Shown: positions 1-11,944, counted from the stretch's first letter. The stretch: DNA of 64,000 nt from Eulemur rufifrons (GCF_041146395.1 NC_091001.1:102632965-102696964), one strand, 5' to 3'. Notes: generated by a model from the sequence alone, not told the origin. Program-made: numbers and translations.

Positions 1-368
1 AACCTGAGAAGATTCACACTATTAGAAAAAGTGGGAAATTAGGAATCAATCCTAGATCTGTCTGACCCAAAAGCCCTGATTCTAAAATCTTCAAAATACT
101 CTTCATCCGGGTCTTATGAAAGAAATATAGACTGTTGTCAATGTGAAGGCTCAGGCCTCGGTTTCCACATCCCTAGTGTTAGTTACAAGGTATTTAGAAA
201 CCGAGTCCTGACTATGTTGAATCACTGAACTTAAACACGAACCCAGCTGTCAGACCGTCACGTTGTCAAACTTTGTTAGTAAAGAAGAACCCAAAGAGAC
301 TACCGTTTCTGGCAGTGTGGCAGATTAGAGACCCTGAAAATCGCCCATTGAAAACACCTAAAAATGCT
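1..368. other. No gene or recognised repeat
   Basis: I see no convincing open frame, splice-flanked exon or named interspersed repeat in this stretch. A 95-codon minus-strand frame over 266-553 starts inside the CA microsatellite and is low-complexity at its N-terminus, so it is not taken as a gene. Confidence 0.5.
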
Positions 369-408
369 GGCAGAGAGAGAGAGAGGAAAGAGAGACTGAG
401 AGAAAGAA
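369..408. repeat. GA-rich low-complexity stretch
   Basis: Runs of GAGAGAGAGA, GGAAAGAGAGA and GAGAAAGAAA follow each other. This is purine-rich low complexity with no sign of function. Confidence 0.7.
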
Positions 409-528
409 ATATCAAGAAAATGAGGACTCCCCAGGCCATAATGTGACTGTGGGATCCAAGAGGCAAGACTATGTCAAAGTCAGCTTTGACTTGAGTGTAA
501 CCTTGAGCCTCATCTTCACCGTATGAAT

Positions 529-555
529 CACACACACACACACACACACACACAC
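529..555. repeat. (CA)n microsatellite
   Basis: About 13 uninterrupted CA units, which is long enough to be length-polymorphic between individuals. Confidence 0.95.
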
Positions 556-1005
556 TGTCGACTAAAGAAAAAAATCAAGTTTGTAAAGAATTAAAGTTCG
601 TTTTATTCAGAAGCCTTCCTGAGGACTATAGACCAAGCCTACAGCCCAAAAGCAGCTCTTTTGAGAGCTTCTGTCAAAATGCTGTTTTAGTTTATAGCTT
701 ATATACAGGTAGTGGGGGTTCCATATGTGCAAAATCACATCACAGTTTGGGTGTAAGAGTACATCTGGTTATAGATTGCAGAGGCATAATCACTAACCCC
801 AACAGATGTTATGTCATGCATAGGAAAAGGGAAGGACTGGGGTTATCTTTTAAGGAGTCTACTGAGTCAGGCAAGAGACATGGGGGGCCATGAGCACTAT
901 CCTGCTTTGTCTTCAAAGCATCGTTCCAGACAGCTTCATGTCATCACAGAGTCAGGGGCTTTGCTAAATTATGCTGGCAAGCAGAAATAAACAGCATGGC
1001 TTCTT
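556..1005 (-). mobile_element. Probable endogenous retroviral LTR fragment
   Basis: Read on the minus strand, the block ends in an AT-rich segment with AATAAA (plus strand TTTTATT near 601-607) followed by a short U5-like tail, as in retroviral LTRs. The plus strand begins with TTCAGAAGCCTTCCTGAGGACTATA, a type of text I associate with LTR repeats. I cannot name the family, see no clear TG...CA ends or target duplication, and the limits are approximate. It could be another kind of old repeat. Confidence 0.4.
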
Positions 1006-1044
1006 ATGTTTGTTACATACATATTTGATACATATGTGGTCTCA

Positions 1045-1392
1045 CAATATCTGCGGTTGTCCCTTGGTTCCAGGACCCCCTCCCATATTAAAATCAATTT
1101 TAATTTTATATGCTTAAGTCTCTTATATAAAATGGTAAAGTATTCGTATATAATCTTTGCACATCCTCCTGTACAGTTTAAATCATCTCTAGGTTACTTA
1201 TAACATTGACTACAATGTAAATGCTATATAAATAGTTGTTATACTGTATTCTTTAGGGAATAGTGACAAGAAAAGAAAGTCTGTACATGCTCAGTACAGA
1301 AGTGACCATCCATTTTTTTCTAGACATTTTCAGTCTGCAATTGGTTGAATCAGCAGATGTAGAACCCACAGATATGGATGGCCAAATGTATA
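1045..1392 (+). mobile_element. MER2, non-autonomous Tigger-type DNA transposon
   Basis: The segment follows the MER2 consensus as I know it: GGTTCCAGGACCCCC near the left end, then TGCTTAAGTCTCTTATATAA, a middle with AAATCATCTCTAGGTTACTTAT, TGTACATGCTCAGTACAGA, and a right end with TTGGTTGAATCAGCAGATG followed by GAACCCACAGATATGGATGG. MER2 is a short internally deleted relative of Tigger (Tc1/mariner superfamily) and makes no protein. The left terminal repeat is degraded. Confidence 0.85.
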
Positions 1393-1560
1393 TACTAATT
1401 TACATATATACATGTATTCATTTTTATATATTGAAAATGTAACAAAAATATAACAGGACAACCTCAGAGTTGAGTTCAGTGACACCTTAGTTATCACCAC
1501 TAAAATAACAATTCGCAATTAAACAGAAGATTAAATATATGCATTTCTTGTCATTAAATG
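1393..1560. other. AT-rich spacer between two DNA transposons
   Basis: This short AT-rich stretch joins MER2 to the mariner element. I see nothing functional in it. Confidence 0.5.
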
Positions 1561-1617
1561 TGAAATGTCCGATTTCAAATCAAAAGTTTATTATATCTCA
1601 AACAAAAAGCAGTACAA

Positions 1618-2636
1618 TTAATCAAAGTATGCTTCTAAACTATCAACACAGTTTTTCCATCTTAATGGTAGCTTATTTATGACAGCAGCAAAGAAGCCTG
1701 GAGAGCTAGTGGCAATGAAATCTAGAAAGGCATTCTTCACAGCTTGTTGAGAATTAAGTATCTTTCCTTGCAAGAAGTGGTCCAAAGCCTGGAAGAAGTG
1801 GTTTTCAGTTGGTGCAAGTCTGATGAATATGGTGGATGACAGAGAGTTTCCAAATCCAGCTTCTCTAGTTTGAGCAGCATTGTTTGTGCGCCATGTGGTC
1901 GAGTGTTGTCTTGGAAGAGGATTGGCCTGTCTCTTTTAACCAATCTTGGCTGCTTAATCACAAGAATTCTCACCATTTTGTCCAATTGGTTGCAGTAGAC
2001 ATCAGCTGAAATCGACTGACCAGGTTTAATGAAGCTGTAGTGGCTAGTACCGGTACTAGACCACCAAACAGACACCATTAGCTTTTTTTGATGAATATTC
2101 GGTTTTGGACTGTGTTTCAGCACTTCATCTTTATCCAACCATTGTGCTGAATACCTGTGATTGTCAAAAAGAATCCATTTTTCATTACATGTAACAATAT
2201 GGTGTAGAAATGGGTTGACTTTATGTCATGACAGCAAAGAAAGGCAAGCTTCGAGATAATTTGTCTTCTGACGTTCATTTAATTCACGTGGAACCCATCT
2301 ATCCAGCTTCTTTACCTGGCCAATTTGTTTCCAATGGTCCAATATTGTTGGAATAGTAACGTCAGACCTTGCTGCTAATTCACACATAGGTTGAGATGGA
2401 TTCTCTTCCACTACAACTTTCAGCTCATCATTATCCACCTTGGTCTCAGGTCACCCACGTAGCTCATTTTCAAGATTAAAATCACTGGTACGGAACTTCT
2501 CAAACCATTGATGTACCATCCATTCCTTAACCACATCCTTCTCAAACACTTCATTGATATTTTGAGCTGTCTGTGCTGCATTGGTTCCACAATGGAACTC
2601 ATATTTGAAAATAACATGAATTTTTTATTTATCCAT
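1618..2636 (-). pseudogene. Mariner transposase pseudogene (DD34D type)
   Basis: Mariner transposases bind the element's inverted repeats and cut and paste it through a three-acid catalytic core. Reading down from an ATG at 2636, the N-terminal helix-turn-helix region is visible but has a stop at codon 4 and a stop near 2450. Next comes the linker with QIGQVKKLDRWVPRELNERQ, then a frame break near 2226. The catalytic domain has CNEKWI where the first acidic residue is normally CDEKWI, keeps the second in LFQDNTRPH, and has a frameshift after HPPYSSDL, beyond which the third acid reads E rather than D. A length of about 339 codons fits a whole transposase. It is dead by several independent lesions. 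Confidence 0.88.
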
Positions 2637-2799
2637 GGTTTCACAAAAATTGTTCTAAAAATTTTTTGAAAGATAATCACAATCCAAAACATGCATTTGA
2701 AAGACTGAGGATGTACCTTCATAATAAACGTAAAACAAGAAATGTCAAAGTGAAATGTCAGAGATGTCAACTGTCAAATGTAGTACTTAAGGAAATTGG

Positions 2800-3145
2800 G
2801 GCCGGGCGCGGTGGCTCACGCCTGTAATCCTAGCACTCTGGGAGGCCGAGGTGGGCGGATCGTTTGAGCTCAGGAGTTCGAGACCAGCCTGAGCAAGAGC
2901 GAGACCCCATCTCTACTAAAAATAGAAAGAAATTATATGGACAGCTAAAAATATATATATAGAAAAAATTAGCCGGGCATGGTGGTGCATGCCTGTAGTC
3001 CCAGCTACTCGGGAGGCTGAGACAGGAGGATCGCTTGAGCTCAGGAGTTTGAGGTTGCTGTGAGCTAGGCTAACGCCACGGCACTCACTCTAGCCTGGGC
3101 AACAGAGTGAGACTCTGTCTCAAAAAAAAAAAAAAAAAAAAAAAA
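2800..3145 (+). mobile_element. Alu SINE, strepsirrhine type, copy 1
   Basis: A full-length dimeric Alu runs from GGCCGGGCGCGGTGGCTCAC to a poly(A) of about 24 bases. It has the lemur-like GAGCAAGAGCGAGACC segment, an AATTATATGGACAGCTAAAAATATATATA stretch in the middle region, and the right-arm CTAACGCCACGGCACTCACTC. Target duplication AAGGAAATTGG lies at 2789-2799 and again just after the tail (ending 3154). It interrupts the right terminal repeat of the mariner. Confidence 0.97.
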
Positions 3146-3164
3146 GGAAATTGGACATTTCATA

Positions 3165-6100
3165 CTCAACAACCTAGTATCTCTGCTTCCCACTGAAGCA
3201 TCTAGAAAATGGCATTAAGTGAATAAAAATGACAAGAAGGTAGCCCTAGATGAGGGATCTGTTTAAAAACTTGGACGAAGAAAGTATGGAAGTAAGTGAT
3301 AAATAGCATAACCCTGAGCAGAAAACAGAAACTTAGGTGCCGTAGAGAGCATACAGCAAAAACCAGTGACTGGAACAACCGGAAGTGCTCATGTACCTGG
3401 AGGCAGCCAGTGGCTTTGAAGGGTTGGTTCCTCGTGGAGCTAAAACCAGAAGGGCTTTTCCTAACTGTGAGTCCTATTTTCTTGTTTCTGTTTATCTCAT
3501 AACCTTTTTTATTGTATAGCACACACTTTAGTATTTGAAGAATACTAATGTTTTGAGAGTTCTCAGTGGTCTGTTTCTTTTGTTTTCTTTTGCCTTCTCC
3601 CAGAGAATACCAAGGTGGCCAAGGTAATGAGGAGGTCATTCAGATTTTACCAAATGTCAGTTTGGTCTGGAACTGGATTTCAGCTTTAATAGGATTAAAC
3701 TCATCTCTTTTTAGCCCAGTCCTACTTTCAGTGCACAGTTGTGTGTGGGAGGGGTCCAGTCTTTTTTATCTTACCCATGTTTGAGTCAGGAGGAGGTGGG
3801 TTGAGATTCCACCTTCAGACTTAACAAGAGGGTCCCCAGTTCCAGATCCTGTGAAAATGTGCAAGACAGCGGCAGGAATTCCTTCTGCTTCTCAGCCTCA
3901 CCTTCACTGCCCTGCTAAAATAGGTTAAAGGAGAGCAGGGAGAATTTTCAGGCCGCACAAATTCTTGTTGTGTCTGAGGTACTCTCGGCTTCAATCCCCC
4001 TTGCTTGCATCAACCACCACCCGCAGTCCAGCTGGCCTCTTCCAACCAGGCTGAGCCTCTGGCAGGCCCTCTCCTCTCCTGCCTATACCCAGAGACAGTG
4101 TCCCCGTGCACCCCCAGGAAGCTGCCACAGCTCACTACCCACCTCTGAAGGGATTCTCTCTCTTTGGAAGTCAATTAATGTCACCTTCTCCTTGTCCACC
4201 ACTCCTCAATTGTCTGATAGATAAACATAGTTATTATTTTGTCTTGATATATTTTTAGTATTACCATAAGAGTAAAAGTCTTTCCAATTTATTTACATCC
4301 AAACTGAAATCAAAACCTACTTTTTCAGGTTAAATTTTCAGCTGACCTTGATAAAATATTTAATTTAAGAAAAGAAATGACTTCTAGGTCATATAAACAT
4401 TAGTTGAGTATATAATAATGATTTGGGTCTCAATCACAAGAAAACAATTTATCACGCTTAGTAAATAATTTATTTGATCTCTCTTTAAAAACTAATGTGA
4501 TAGTTCAGTATATTTCTCTATGACTGATGTCTGAAAGAAACCTCACTCAATTGTTCTCTTATACAAAGAACTGAGTCTTGTAACCACTAATTTCCTTAAC
4601 TACTAAGAGAAATATCTTTCTTTCAGCCTTCTAGAACAGAGGATTTATATACGGCAAGCCAACTTATTAATCTATGTAAACAATAAAACTGAATTTATTT
4701 ATGAGTTTTCTTTCCTTCGTTCAACAATATCTGGCATAATAGAAAACACTGTTGAATAGTAATAGAAACGAAAATCAGTCTAATTTTTTAAAAATTAGAA
4801 GCCAAGTAAGTTTTTTAAAATAAAGAGCAATTTTAGATTATCCATGGGTATACATGGATTCTCTATTAATAATATATGCACAAACAGAGATTTTACTATG
4901 CTTTCCTTCGTTAACAAACATAAAAAAATGAGTTGCAGCATGCAATTGACATAAATTGTTCTCTTTTGCACATATGTTTACCATTAATCTATTTTTCAAA
5001 CCTGATCTTTATTGACCATGCTAAATAACTCAAATCCCGTTTATTGGGCTCATTGTGTTTTCTACACAGATTTTAGCATTGCCTATTATTCTTTAAAAGA
5101 AATAAATCTCTCCAGTACACCCTAGTTAATGAAAATGGTGATTTTGCTAGAATGTGTTGACTTTTACCTATAAATTTTGGCTCTGGTGTATTCAATCAAT
5201 ATGAATGAATAAAAAGCTATGCATAAAAAGCTTTTTCACTGCAAGGTATGTTGCTGTACCTTGAATGCAGAACACCATCCAAAACATATAAAATGTGTCC
5301 AGTATCTTTGACTTCAGGTTATTAATTGGAATTTCCTGACAATAATCAAATTGGCTTGTTGGCTTTTGCAGATAAAGTCCTAACATCACTATAGTTCCCC
5401 TCTTACTAATCACAGATTATTTTCTAACACAAAATTGTCCCCTTTTTAGCAGCCAGGATAACAACTGCAACAACAGGGGTGGGGGTAAGGGGTATCGCAT
5501 AGGAATGGGAGGCAAGATAGAGCATCCTCCTAGTTCTCACGCCAGCTCATGCCTTCTGCTATTTCTCTGTCTGGTATTCCTCCACCCCAATCCTTTGACA
5601 CTGAGCAATACAATATGGGTGATACAACAAGTCACATCAAAGAGAGCACCCAAAAGAGAGATGAGTTTGATTAAAAGACTCCTGGGTGAGGAGGTTGACC
5701 GGGGGGTCTATTCATTCTTCCCCCCACTCCAGCACTTTGGATCCATCAACACAAATCTACCTTTTTATCTTTATTTCCTCCCACTTTCCTTTATGCACCC
5801 AGGGCTCCAGAGAAGCTGAAAAGCTTTGAGGGTGATTTCTAATTATCCATCCCTCCTGTGTATTTTGACCACAAATTTTTGGTTTCACTACTTTCAGTAA
5901 ATAGTCAAGGTCCAGTCAAAAAGTGTCTAGCAAAAACTAATTTCTTTTTTATTATCCTGCATCACTTTTTTCTGTTCTGTTTTATTAATAATTTCAATTA
6001 CATCTTTTACTTCCTGGCTGCACCTATAAGGTGCTGGGTGAGTATCCATAGAATGACAGACTAAAAGAACAAAAGCATATTGAGCACCTTAGAAAACTAA

Positions 6101-7169
6101 GCCAGTTTGAAATTTCAATATTTAACTATAGTTTATTTAATTCTGCCAAAGATTGGAAGTCTAAACAGAGGGGAAAAAGTGATTTTTAACCACACCAACA
6201 CATTATTTCTCAAAAAATGAATGAGGAAGAGAAAGAGGGTAGGATACAAACAGGAGATAGCAGTGGACAAGATGGTGAAAGAAAAAGATAAATTGAAAAT
6301 AAAGATTCGCATGGTGTGGAGTTACATCTGATGTACTTCTTTGGGATGCTGAGGTGGGTCTTTTGGTGAGGCAGAAGAATTTAACTCTAAAGAAATGTAT
6401 TCAGCTAACTGGAATGATGATCATAATGCTTTCTCTATGCCTGGCAATCATCTGAGAATGGCATTATGGTGAGTAGCCTGAGGAATGGGGTCCCCACTCA
6501 CTGATTCTCTAATTGCACTTATTGATTACAACCAAGACTGCATTCTTGCTGATGGGAAGGAGGCTGTTGGAAATACCGTAACGTCAGTGTATTTTTGCAG
6601 AGCAGAGCTATTCCTTGATTTCACTGTTCAGGGAAATAGACACTTCACACGAGAGTTTGAGATAACACATGGACCCTCAAATTTTCATTACATCTCAGAG
6701 GTTATGGCAGAGTGTTAAGTTTTGCTTTCTTTAAGACATCTCTTGAGACTCCACTACCCCACTCCTTTCCCCACTGGTGTTTAGGATTATCTCATAGATT
6801 AGAAGCCCAAAGCTTTGAAAAATAAGGAGAAGAATTACCTGCTCTAGAGTTGAATTTTGTAGCACCAAAATGTGCCTGAAGTAAACATCCCTAGTAAAAT
6901 CTCTAACATTTGAAATACTTTGAAAAGAAGAAGCCGGTGGAAGGTCAGGCTTGGTGTTCAGCTATCCTTTTGAGAAAGAAAATCTGGTTTGGAGTGTGAT
7001 TGTACCAATGTACAAAAGAGTGATGTAAAAACATTTCCTGAGAGCAAACCTAGTGACAAGAACACTGTCCTAAGGAGGACAGGAGGGGGGAAAGTCCCCA
7101 TTAAGGGAGGAAGTGGTTTAGGGTAGAGGAGTTGGGGCTCTAAGAATACCCTTTACTTTATCCCTGATG
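3165..7169. other. About 4 kb with no gene or named repeat recognised
   Basis: 3165-4230 is mixed composition; 4230-5180 is strongly AT-rich with many short stops; 5480-6720 has only chance-length frames. I found no splice-flanked open segment and no repeat I can name. Old, highly decayed repeats may be present but cannot be supported by eye. Confidence 0.45.
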
Positions 7170-7183
7170 CCACCGGGTGGCCC
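7170..7183 (+). promoter_or_regulatory. Candidate CTCF-binding core
   Basis: The 14 bases CCACCGGGTGGCCC fit 12 of 14 positions of the core CCASYAGRKGGCRS as I remember it. It lies in non-repeat sequence. This is a motif match only; orientation is given for the core as written. Confidence 0.3.
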
Positions 7184-7429
7184 TGTATTCAGACATTCCT
7201 CTTTGCCTCCTCTTCTTCAAGGCCAGTATTCATGGAATGGTACTATCACATAATTGACAGTCACGTGAACACTTTCTTACCAGCTCCCCAGCCTTCTGGT
7301 CAAAGGCAGGTTATATCTCCTTTGTGGTCCCAAAGAACATAGCACAGTGATCTTTCATATAAAATTGCACATTGTGCTTCCATACTATAGAGTCGTATGA
7401 TGGCTACAACATGGCAGGGCCCTATAATT

Positions 7430-7655
7430 ACACTAATTTGGTTCAAATCCCAATCCCAAAAAGTCCTAAACCATTATCTCAGGCAAGTTATTTAATTTAT
7501 TTGAAGCTTCAGTTTTCTTATCTTTAAAATGGAGGTGATCACAGTGCCTATTCTTAGGGCAATTATCAGGATTAAATGAAATAACCCACATCCAGCACCA
7601 GTGAAATGTCTAGGACATAGTAAGTACTTAAGAAATGTTAGCTGTTCTTATAGCA
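7430..7655 (+). mobile_element. MIR SINE
   Basis: The segment follows the MIR layout: TTGGTTCAAATCCCAAT, GGCAAGTTATTTAATTTATT, CTTATCTTTAAAATGGAGGT, then CAGGATTAAATGAAATAAC and ACATAGTAAGTACTTAAGAAATGTTAG. MIR is an old tRNA-derived SINE shared by all mammals. Confidence 0.85.
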
Positions 7656-9587
7656 TATCTCATAGCAGACTGTAAACAGGCTAAGAATAACAATATTGGC
7701 CTGGTATTCCTTTTATAGGCTGGGTACATAAAGAGTGGCTAGTGGCAATTTGTAAAGTACCTAACTATGTATCTCTGGACATGACATTATTTTTGTATAA
7801 AAGACTTTAAGATCTTTTCTTGAGGGATGAACTTTTTAAAACCTGTCACATGGTATTGGCTGGAAATTAACTCTATGTATATGGCTAGATCATTTTTGAA
7901 ATGTAGGAAATATAAATCATTATACAATACTAAAATCAAAATGGGAACAAGGGCAGGCTCAGAAACAAGGCTACGTCAAAGTTAAGAGCAAACTGTAAAA
8001 ATACCAATTTGCAATCATACATTTGATGGGTAAGAATCCATCCCACAGGTGTCTGGGGACTCTAGACCTTCTTCTTATGACTAGGGAATTAGGAAAGCTA
8101 TTAAGGAATTTTTAACTGAGTTATCAAATGTTTTAAATAGATACCACCGCTAATTTGTTAGCTCACAGGAAATAGCATACTTAGTGTGCTTTTGACTTTG
8201 ACAGTGTTTTCAAGCATAAAATGTGACGTATTATATCTAAATATCTTAATCAGCTGAAATAAAATTACTTAAAATTCCTTTGGGATCTTATTTCCTAATG
8301 GCTTTGAAACTAAAATTAGCTTTAATTCAATAGGGTATGTGTTCATCAATTTGCCAAAGAGAATGCAGAGAGAGGTGGAGGGAGAGAAGAGGAAGAGATC
8401 AACTTTGCGATTTTGCTGCCACATGACTTTGAGGTAGAGTTTCTGATGCTAAGACCAATTGTTTCCACTAAACTTGATGACTTCCCCAGGCCACAGTGCT
8501 GAAGCTTTTTAAGCTTTAGGATTACAGAGGGCTTATCATTACAACCATAAATCACAGCAGGATAAGAATGAAAGCATGGCCCAGTGGAGTTCAACTGGAT
8601 TAAAGAAACAAATAGATCTGAGGCATGTTTGTACAGCTGCATGAGTTACTCATAGCAATGAACTGTCTGGCCTTAGGATCAGCTTGGACTAATTTGGCAG
8701 TGGCATTGAGGTGCTCTTGAGGTTGCACTGGTCTAGCCATTCTATGAGATTAATGAGTAGTTATCATCAATCAAATCTGTTTATGCAATCATTTAAATAC
8801 AGCATGTTTGAGCTTATCAGAATTCTCAGCCTTCCAAAGCTTGAAACAGCCACTAGAAAGTACGAATAGAGAAGTTGTCATAACACTGACTGCCTTCTTG
8901 GTCAGGACAGCTCAGCCAAGGCTGGGTTTTTGAAGTTCTGAGCAGGAGCGGTGAAATCAAGAACTGGACTTCACGGTGCATCTTGTATCAGACACTCATA
9001 ATATCCTGCCTTAGGTTTGATGCAAAATAGGTCTGCAGAGATATGGAGAGAGCACCAGGAGCACAGAGGAGGAGCCTGTCACAGATGCCAGTCCTGAAAA
9101 GGGAAGTCAGCAAGTTCAGGGAGCAGTAGGAGGGTGGGAAGAGGGGTGGTCACAACCTTCACTCTGCCCTAGCTCAGATAGGCTGAAAGTAGCAGCAGGA
9201 AATCTGGATTTAGGGCAGATGCTCCAGAGTTGGATTATGATTACCCATTGTCCTAGAAAATCTATCCATACAAACCAAGGCTCTGAATAGTGGCCAAGGG
9301 GGAAGGGACAGCACCCAAGCCAAATAAAAAGGGAACTACAAAAACGTGGCTGGACACCATGGCCCCACTGTGGGCTGAGGATCTGTTTATAACTAAAGAA
9401 GGGATACAAAGCAGACAACCTGCCCTGTGGAAAGGGCCCTGGACCCCCTATGTGATGGAGACTAGCTGGATGTCTTTGGTTCATCCTCAAAACAATAAGA
9501 CACTCCCCAGAGTCCAACTGAAAGAAAAGAGGTATCATTGATGACACCTGGGAGGTGACATTTGTGACTAGATAGCTGGACTAATAA
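7656..9587. other. About 1.9 kb without a recognised feature
   Basis: No exon-like segment. The frames at 9116-9547 (minus, 143 codons) and 9290-9541 (plus) overlap each other in a GC-richer patch that may be a repeat I cannot name. Confidence 0.4.
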
Positions 9588-10385
9588 CTGCGAAATGGTT
9601 CAGCCACTTTGGAAGACAGTTTGACAGTTTTGTAAAAACTTAAACATAATCTTATCATATAATCCAGCAATTGTACTTTTTGCTATTTATCCAAATGAGT
9701 TGAAAACTTATGTCCACACGAAAACCTGCACACAGGTGTTTATAGCATCTTTATTTACAATTGCCAAAACTTGACAGCAACCAAAATGTCCTTCAGTAAA
9801 TGAATGAACGAATATTCGCTACGCATCCAGACTCTGGCATATTATTCAGCACTAAAAATAAATGAGTTACCAAAACATGAGATGATATTGAGACCCCATA
9901 AATGCACATTGTTAAGTCAAAGCAGCCAAGCTAAAAAGGCTACATACTGTGTAATTCCAGCCATATGACATTCCGGAAAAGGCAAAACTATGGAGATGGT
10001 AAGATCAGTGCTTTCGAGGTAATGGGAGGAGGGAAAGAAAAATAAGTGGATAATAGAGGATTTTTATGGCAGTAAAACTATTTTGTATGATACTATAATG
10101 GTGCGTACATATCATTATACATTTGTCCAAACCCATAGAATGTACAACTCTGAGAGTGAACAATAATGTAAAGTATGGACTTAGGGTAATAATGATGTAT
10201 CCATATAGGTTCATCAGTTGCAACAAATGTCCATTCTGGTGCAGAATTTTGATAGTGCAGAAGTCTGTGCATCGATGGGGGGAGGGTTATAAGGGAATTC
10301 TCTTCCTTTCTGCTAAATTTTGCTGAGAATCTAAACTGCTCTAAAAAATAAAGTCTATTAAAATTTAATTTTAATTTAAAAAGAA
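9588..10385 (+). mobile_element. Old L1 (L1M) 3' end
   Basis: The block opens with text typical of the end of L1 ORF2 (CAGCCACTTTGGAAGACAGT, ATCCAGCAATTGTACTTTTTGC, GCATATTATTCAGCACTAAAAATAAATGAG). It continues through a 3' UTR and ends in AACTGCTCTAAAAAATAAAGTCTATTAAAA, the usual 3' terminus of L1M families. It is 5'-truncated and carries no coding capacity. Confidence 0.85.
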
Positions 10386-11059
10386 TAAATGATAATATAC
10401 ATCATGATTACCACTGTACATTTATCCTAAATGCAAAATATGACTGAGGCCAACATAGAGTCACAGATTTTCTTGGTTTATTGCTCTACATCCTAACTTT
10501 GTGTCAACATTAACAGTAAGCATTCAAAATAATCTTAACCGTCAAGAACATTACATAGTCTCATAATCCAGGGACTATGAGGAAAACATTTTCAAGTTGT
10601 GTTGATGTAGGTCTCACTACAATGAATCACTCTATGGCCAATATCTTACTAAAATAAGAGGGGATTTCTGGAAATTCCAATCAAAATAGTGATAAGACTA
10701 TGCATAATTACATAGAATATTCAGCATAAAATGTAACCAAAGTGAACCAAAGCGAATAGTTGACACTGGGCCAATATAATGTGTTCTTGGCCAATAGACC
10801 TTAAATTCTTCTGTGGTTTCATTTGAGAAGGAATGGCCACAAGTTGCTTGAACATTGTTTGAAAATGAGATTGTCATGTTTTTTGAGACTTCAAAAGGAA
10901 AAAAGACACACGTGCTTGTCACATGTGTCGAAGATGAGAGAGATGACAAGTCTATTTGATCTCTAATAGGTGATGTACAGCTGCATCCTTCTAAATACCT
11001 TTCCTTGCTCTCCACGTCACCACCTAGAGATAGAGGCATATAGTCCTGTAGCAATGAAA
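10386..11059. other. Unique sequence, nothing recognised
   Basis: There is a 118-codon minus-strand frame at 10698-11054, but it lacks splice signals or any family resemblance I can see. Confidence 0.45.
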
Positions 11060-11285
11060 ATGGTCTCTATAGTCAGACATACTGGGATTCCAAACCTTTG
11101 AGTAAATTGCTTAGTTTTTCTAAATCTCAGTTTCTTTATATTTTAAAAAGGAATAATGATACCTACCTTGCAGGATTGCTGTAAGATTCAGTGAGATCAT
11201 ATACATATTATATATACACACACACCCATATATATATAAAGTGTTTGGCATAATGCCTCATATGATGTAAGAGCTATTATACTGC
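11060..11285 (+). mobile_element. MIR SINE
   Basis: The series TGGTCTCTATAGTCAGACAT, AAATTGCTTAGTTTTTCTAAATCTCAGTTTCT, TACCTACCTTGCAGGATTGCTGTAAGATTCAGTGAG and AAGTGTTTGGCATAATGCC matches MIR in order. An AT/AC microsatellite-like expansion (about 11200-11240) has grown within it. Confidence 0.82.
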
Positions 11286-11339
11286 AGAATATTAGTTTTA
11301 CAGATACTGTATCAATCAGCACATTCCCATTGTTATAGG

Positions 11340-11885
11340 AAACTAATTTCCAATGCTTGAAGTCCAAGTGAGTCCTTGGCTTTGCCTAAGAAACAATTCA
11401 AGAGCAAGCCAACAGTGTAAAGTGAAAGCAAGTTTTATTTAGAAAATACAGATCTACTCCACAGACAGAGTAGAGGCTAGTTCCTCCTGCTGAGAACAGG
11501 TGGTGTGGTTTTCCTGATTTCTTTATTTAAGCAATGGCTTAATCATAAGCTAAGCAGGGGAGGAATATTCATGTTAATTTTTGTAAAGAGGCAATGCTTT
11601 CTTAGAACTGAGAACCCTCCCCTTTCTTTACTTTATAAGGTCCCTCCTGGAACTGTCATGGTGTTGGTAGGAGTTTCTTCTAGCATGCTAATATGTTATG
11701 ATTGAGACATAATGAGCTGCAAGGTCAAATAGTGGTCAATTCTTTTGCTATCTTGGTTCCAAGTGATCTTAACTTGTTCTGTCACCACATGCTGTTTTTT
11801 TTGATTGGGGTGGTTAGGGTCTTTTGGACTGTGTGTTAAGCAGTATCTGCTGGTTCCATATCTCACCATCTCCCTCACACATTCA
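11340..11885 (-). mobile_element. Probable ERV1-class LTR
   Basis: On the minus strand a poly(A) signal region (plus strand GCAAGTTTTATTTAG near 11429) precedes a U5-like tail. The tail contains the reverse complement of TTTGCCTAAGAAACAATTCA and GAGCAAGCCAACAGTGTAAAGTG, text I associate with class I LTRs. The upstream part holds TTGGTTCCAAGTGATCTT and similar. The limits are approximate and the family is not named. Confidence 0.5.
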
Positions 11886-11891
11886 TTCATC

Positions 11892-11938
11892 TATATATGT
11901 ATGTATGTATATGTGTATGCATGTATCTATCTATCTAT
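11892..11938. repeat. (TATG)n/(TATC)n microsatellite
   Basis: Interrupted tetranucleotide units ATGTATGTATGTATAT followed by TATCTATCTATC. Confidence 0.85.
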
Positions 11939-11944
11939 TTGTAA

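Larger units (their letters stand above)
1561..3162 (-). mobile_element. Mariner DNA transposon, interrupted by an Alu
   Basis: The ends are inverted repeats. TGAAATGTCCGATTTC at 1561-1576 pairs with the reverse complement of 3147-3162, with one mismatch in 16. The right end is followed by TA (3163-3164), the usual mariner target; the left neighbour is TG, consistent with a mutated TA. The body (about 1.25 kb without the Alu) encodes a broken transposase on the minus strand. The Alu at 2800-3145 sits inside the right inverted repeat region, so the mariner is the older insertion. The terminal repeat does not match the Hsmar1 or Hsmar2 ends that I remember. Confidence 0.9.

Noticed and set aside
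266..553. 95-codon minus-strand frame beginning MCVCVCVC
   Set aside because: Its start is the translated CA microsatellite. The rest is low-complexity.
1618..2636. SETMAR-like or domesticated transposase gene
   Set aside because: Several stops, at least two frame breaks and changed catalytic acids show a dead transposon. No SET domain or intact frame is present.
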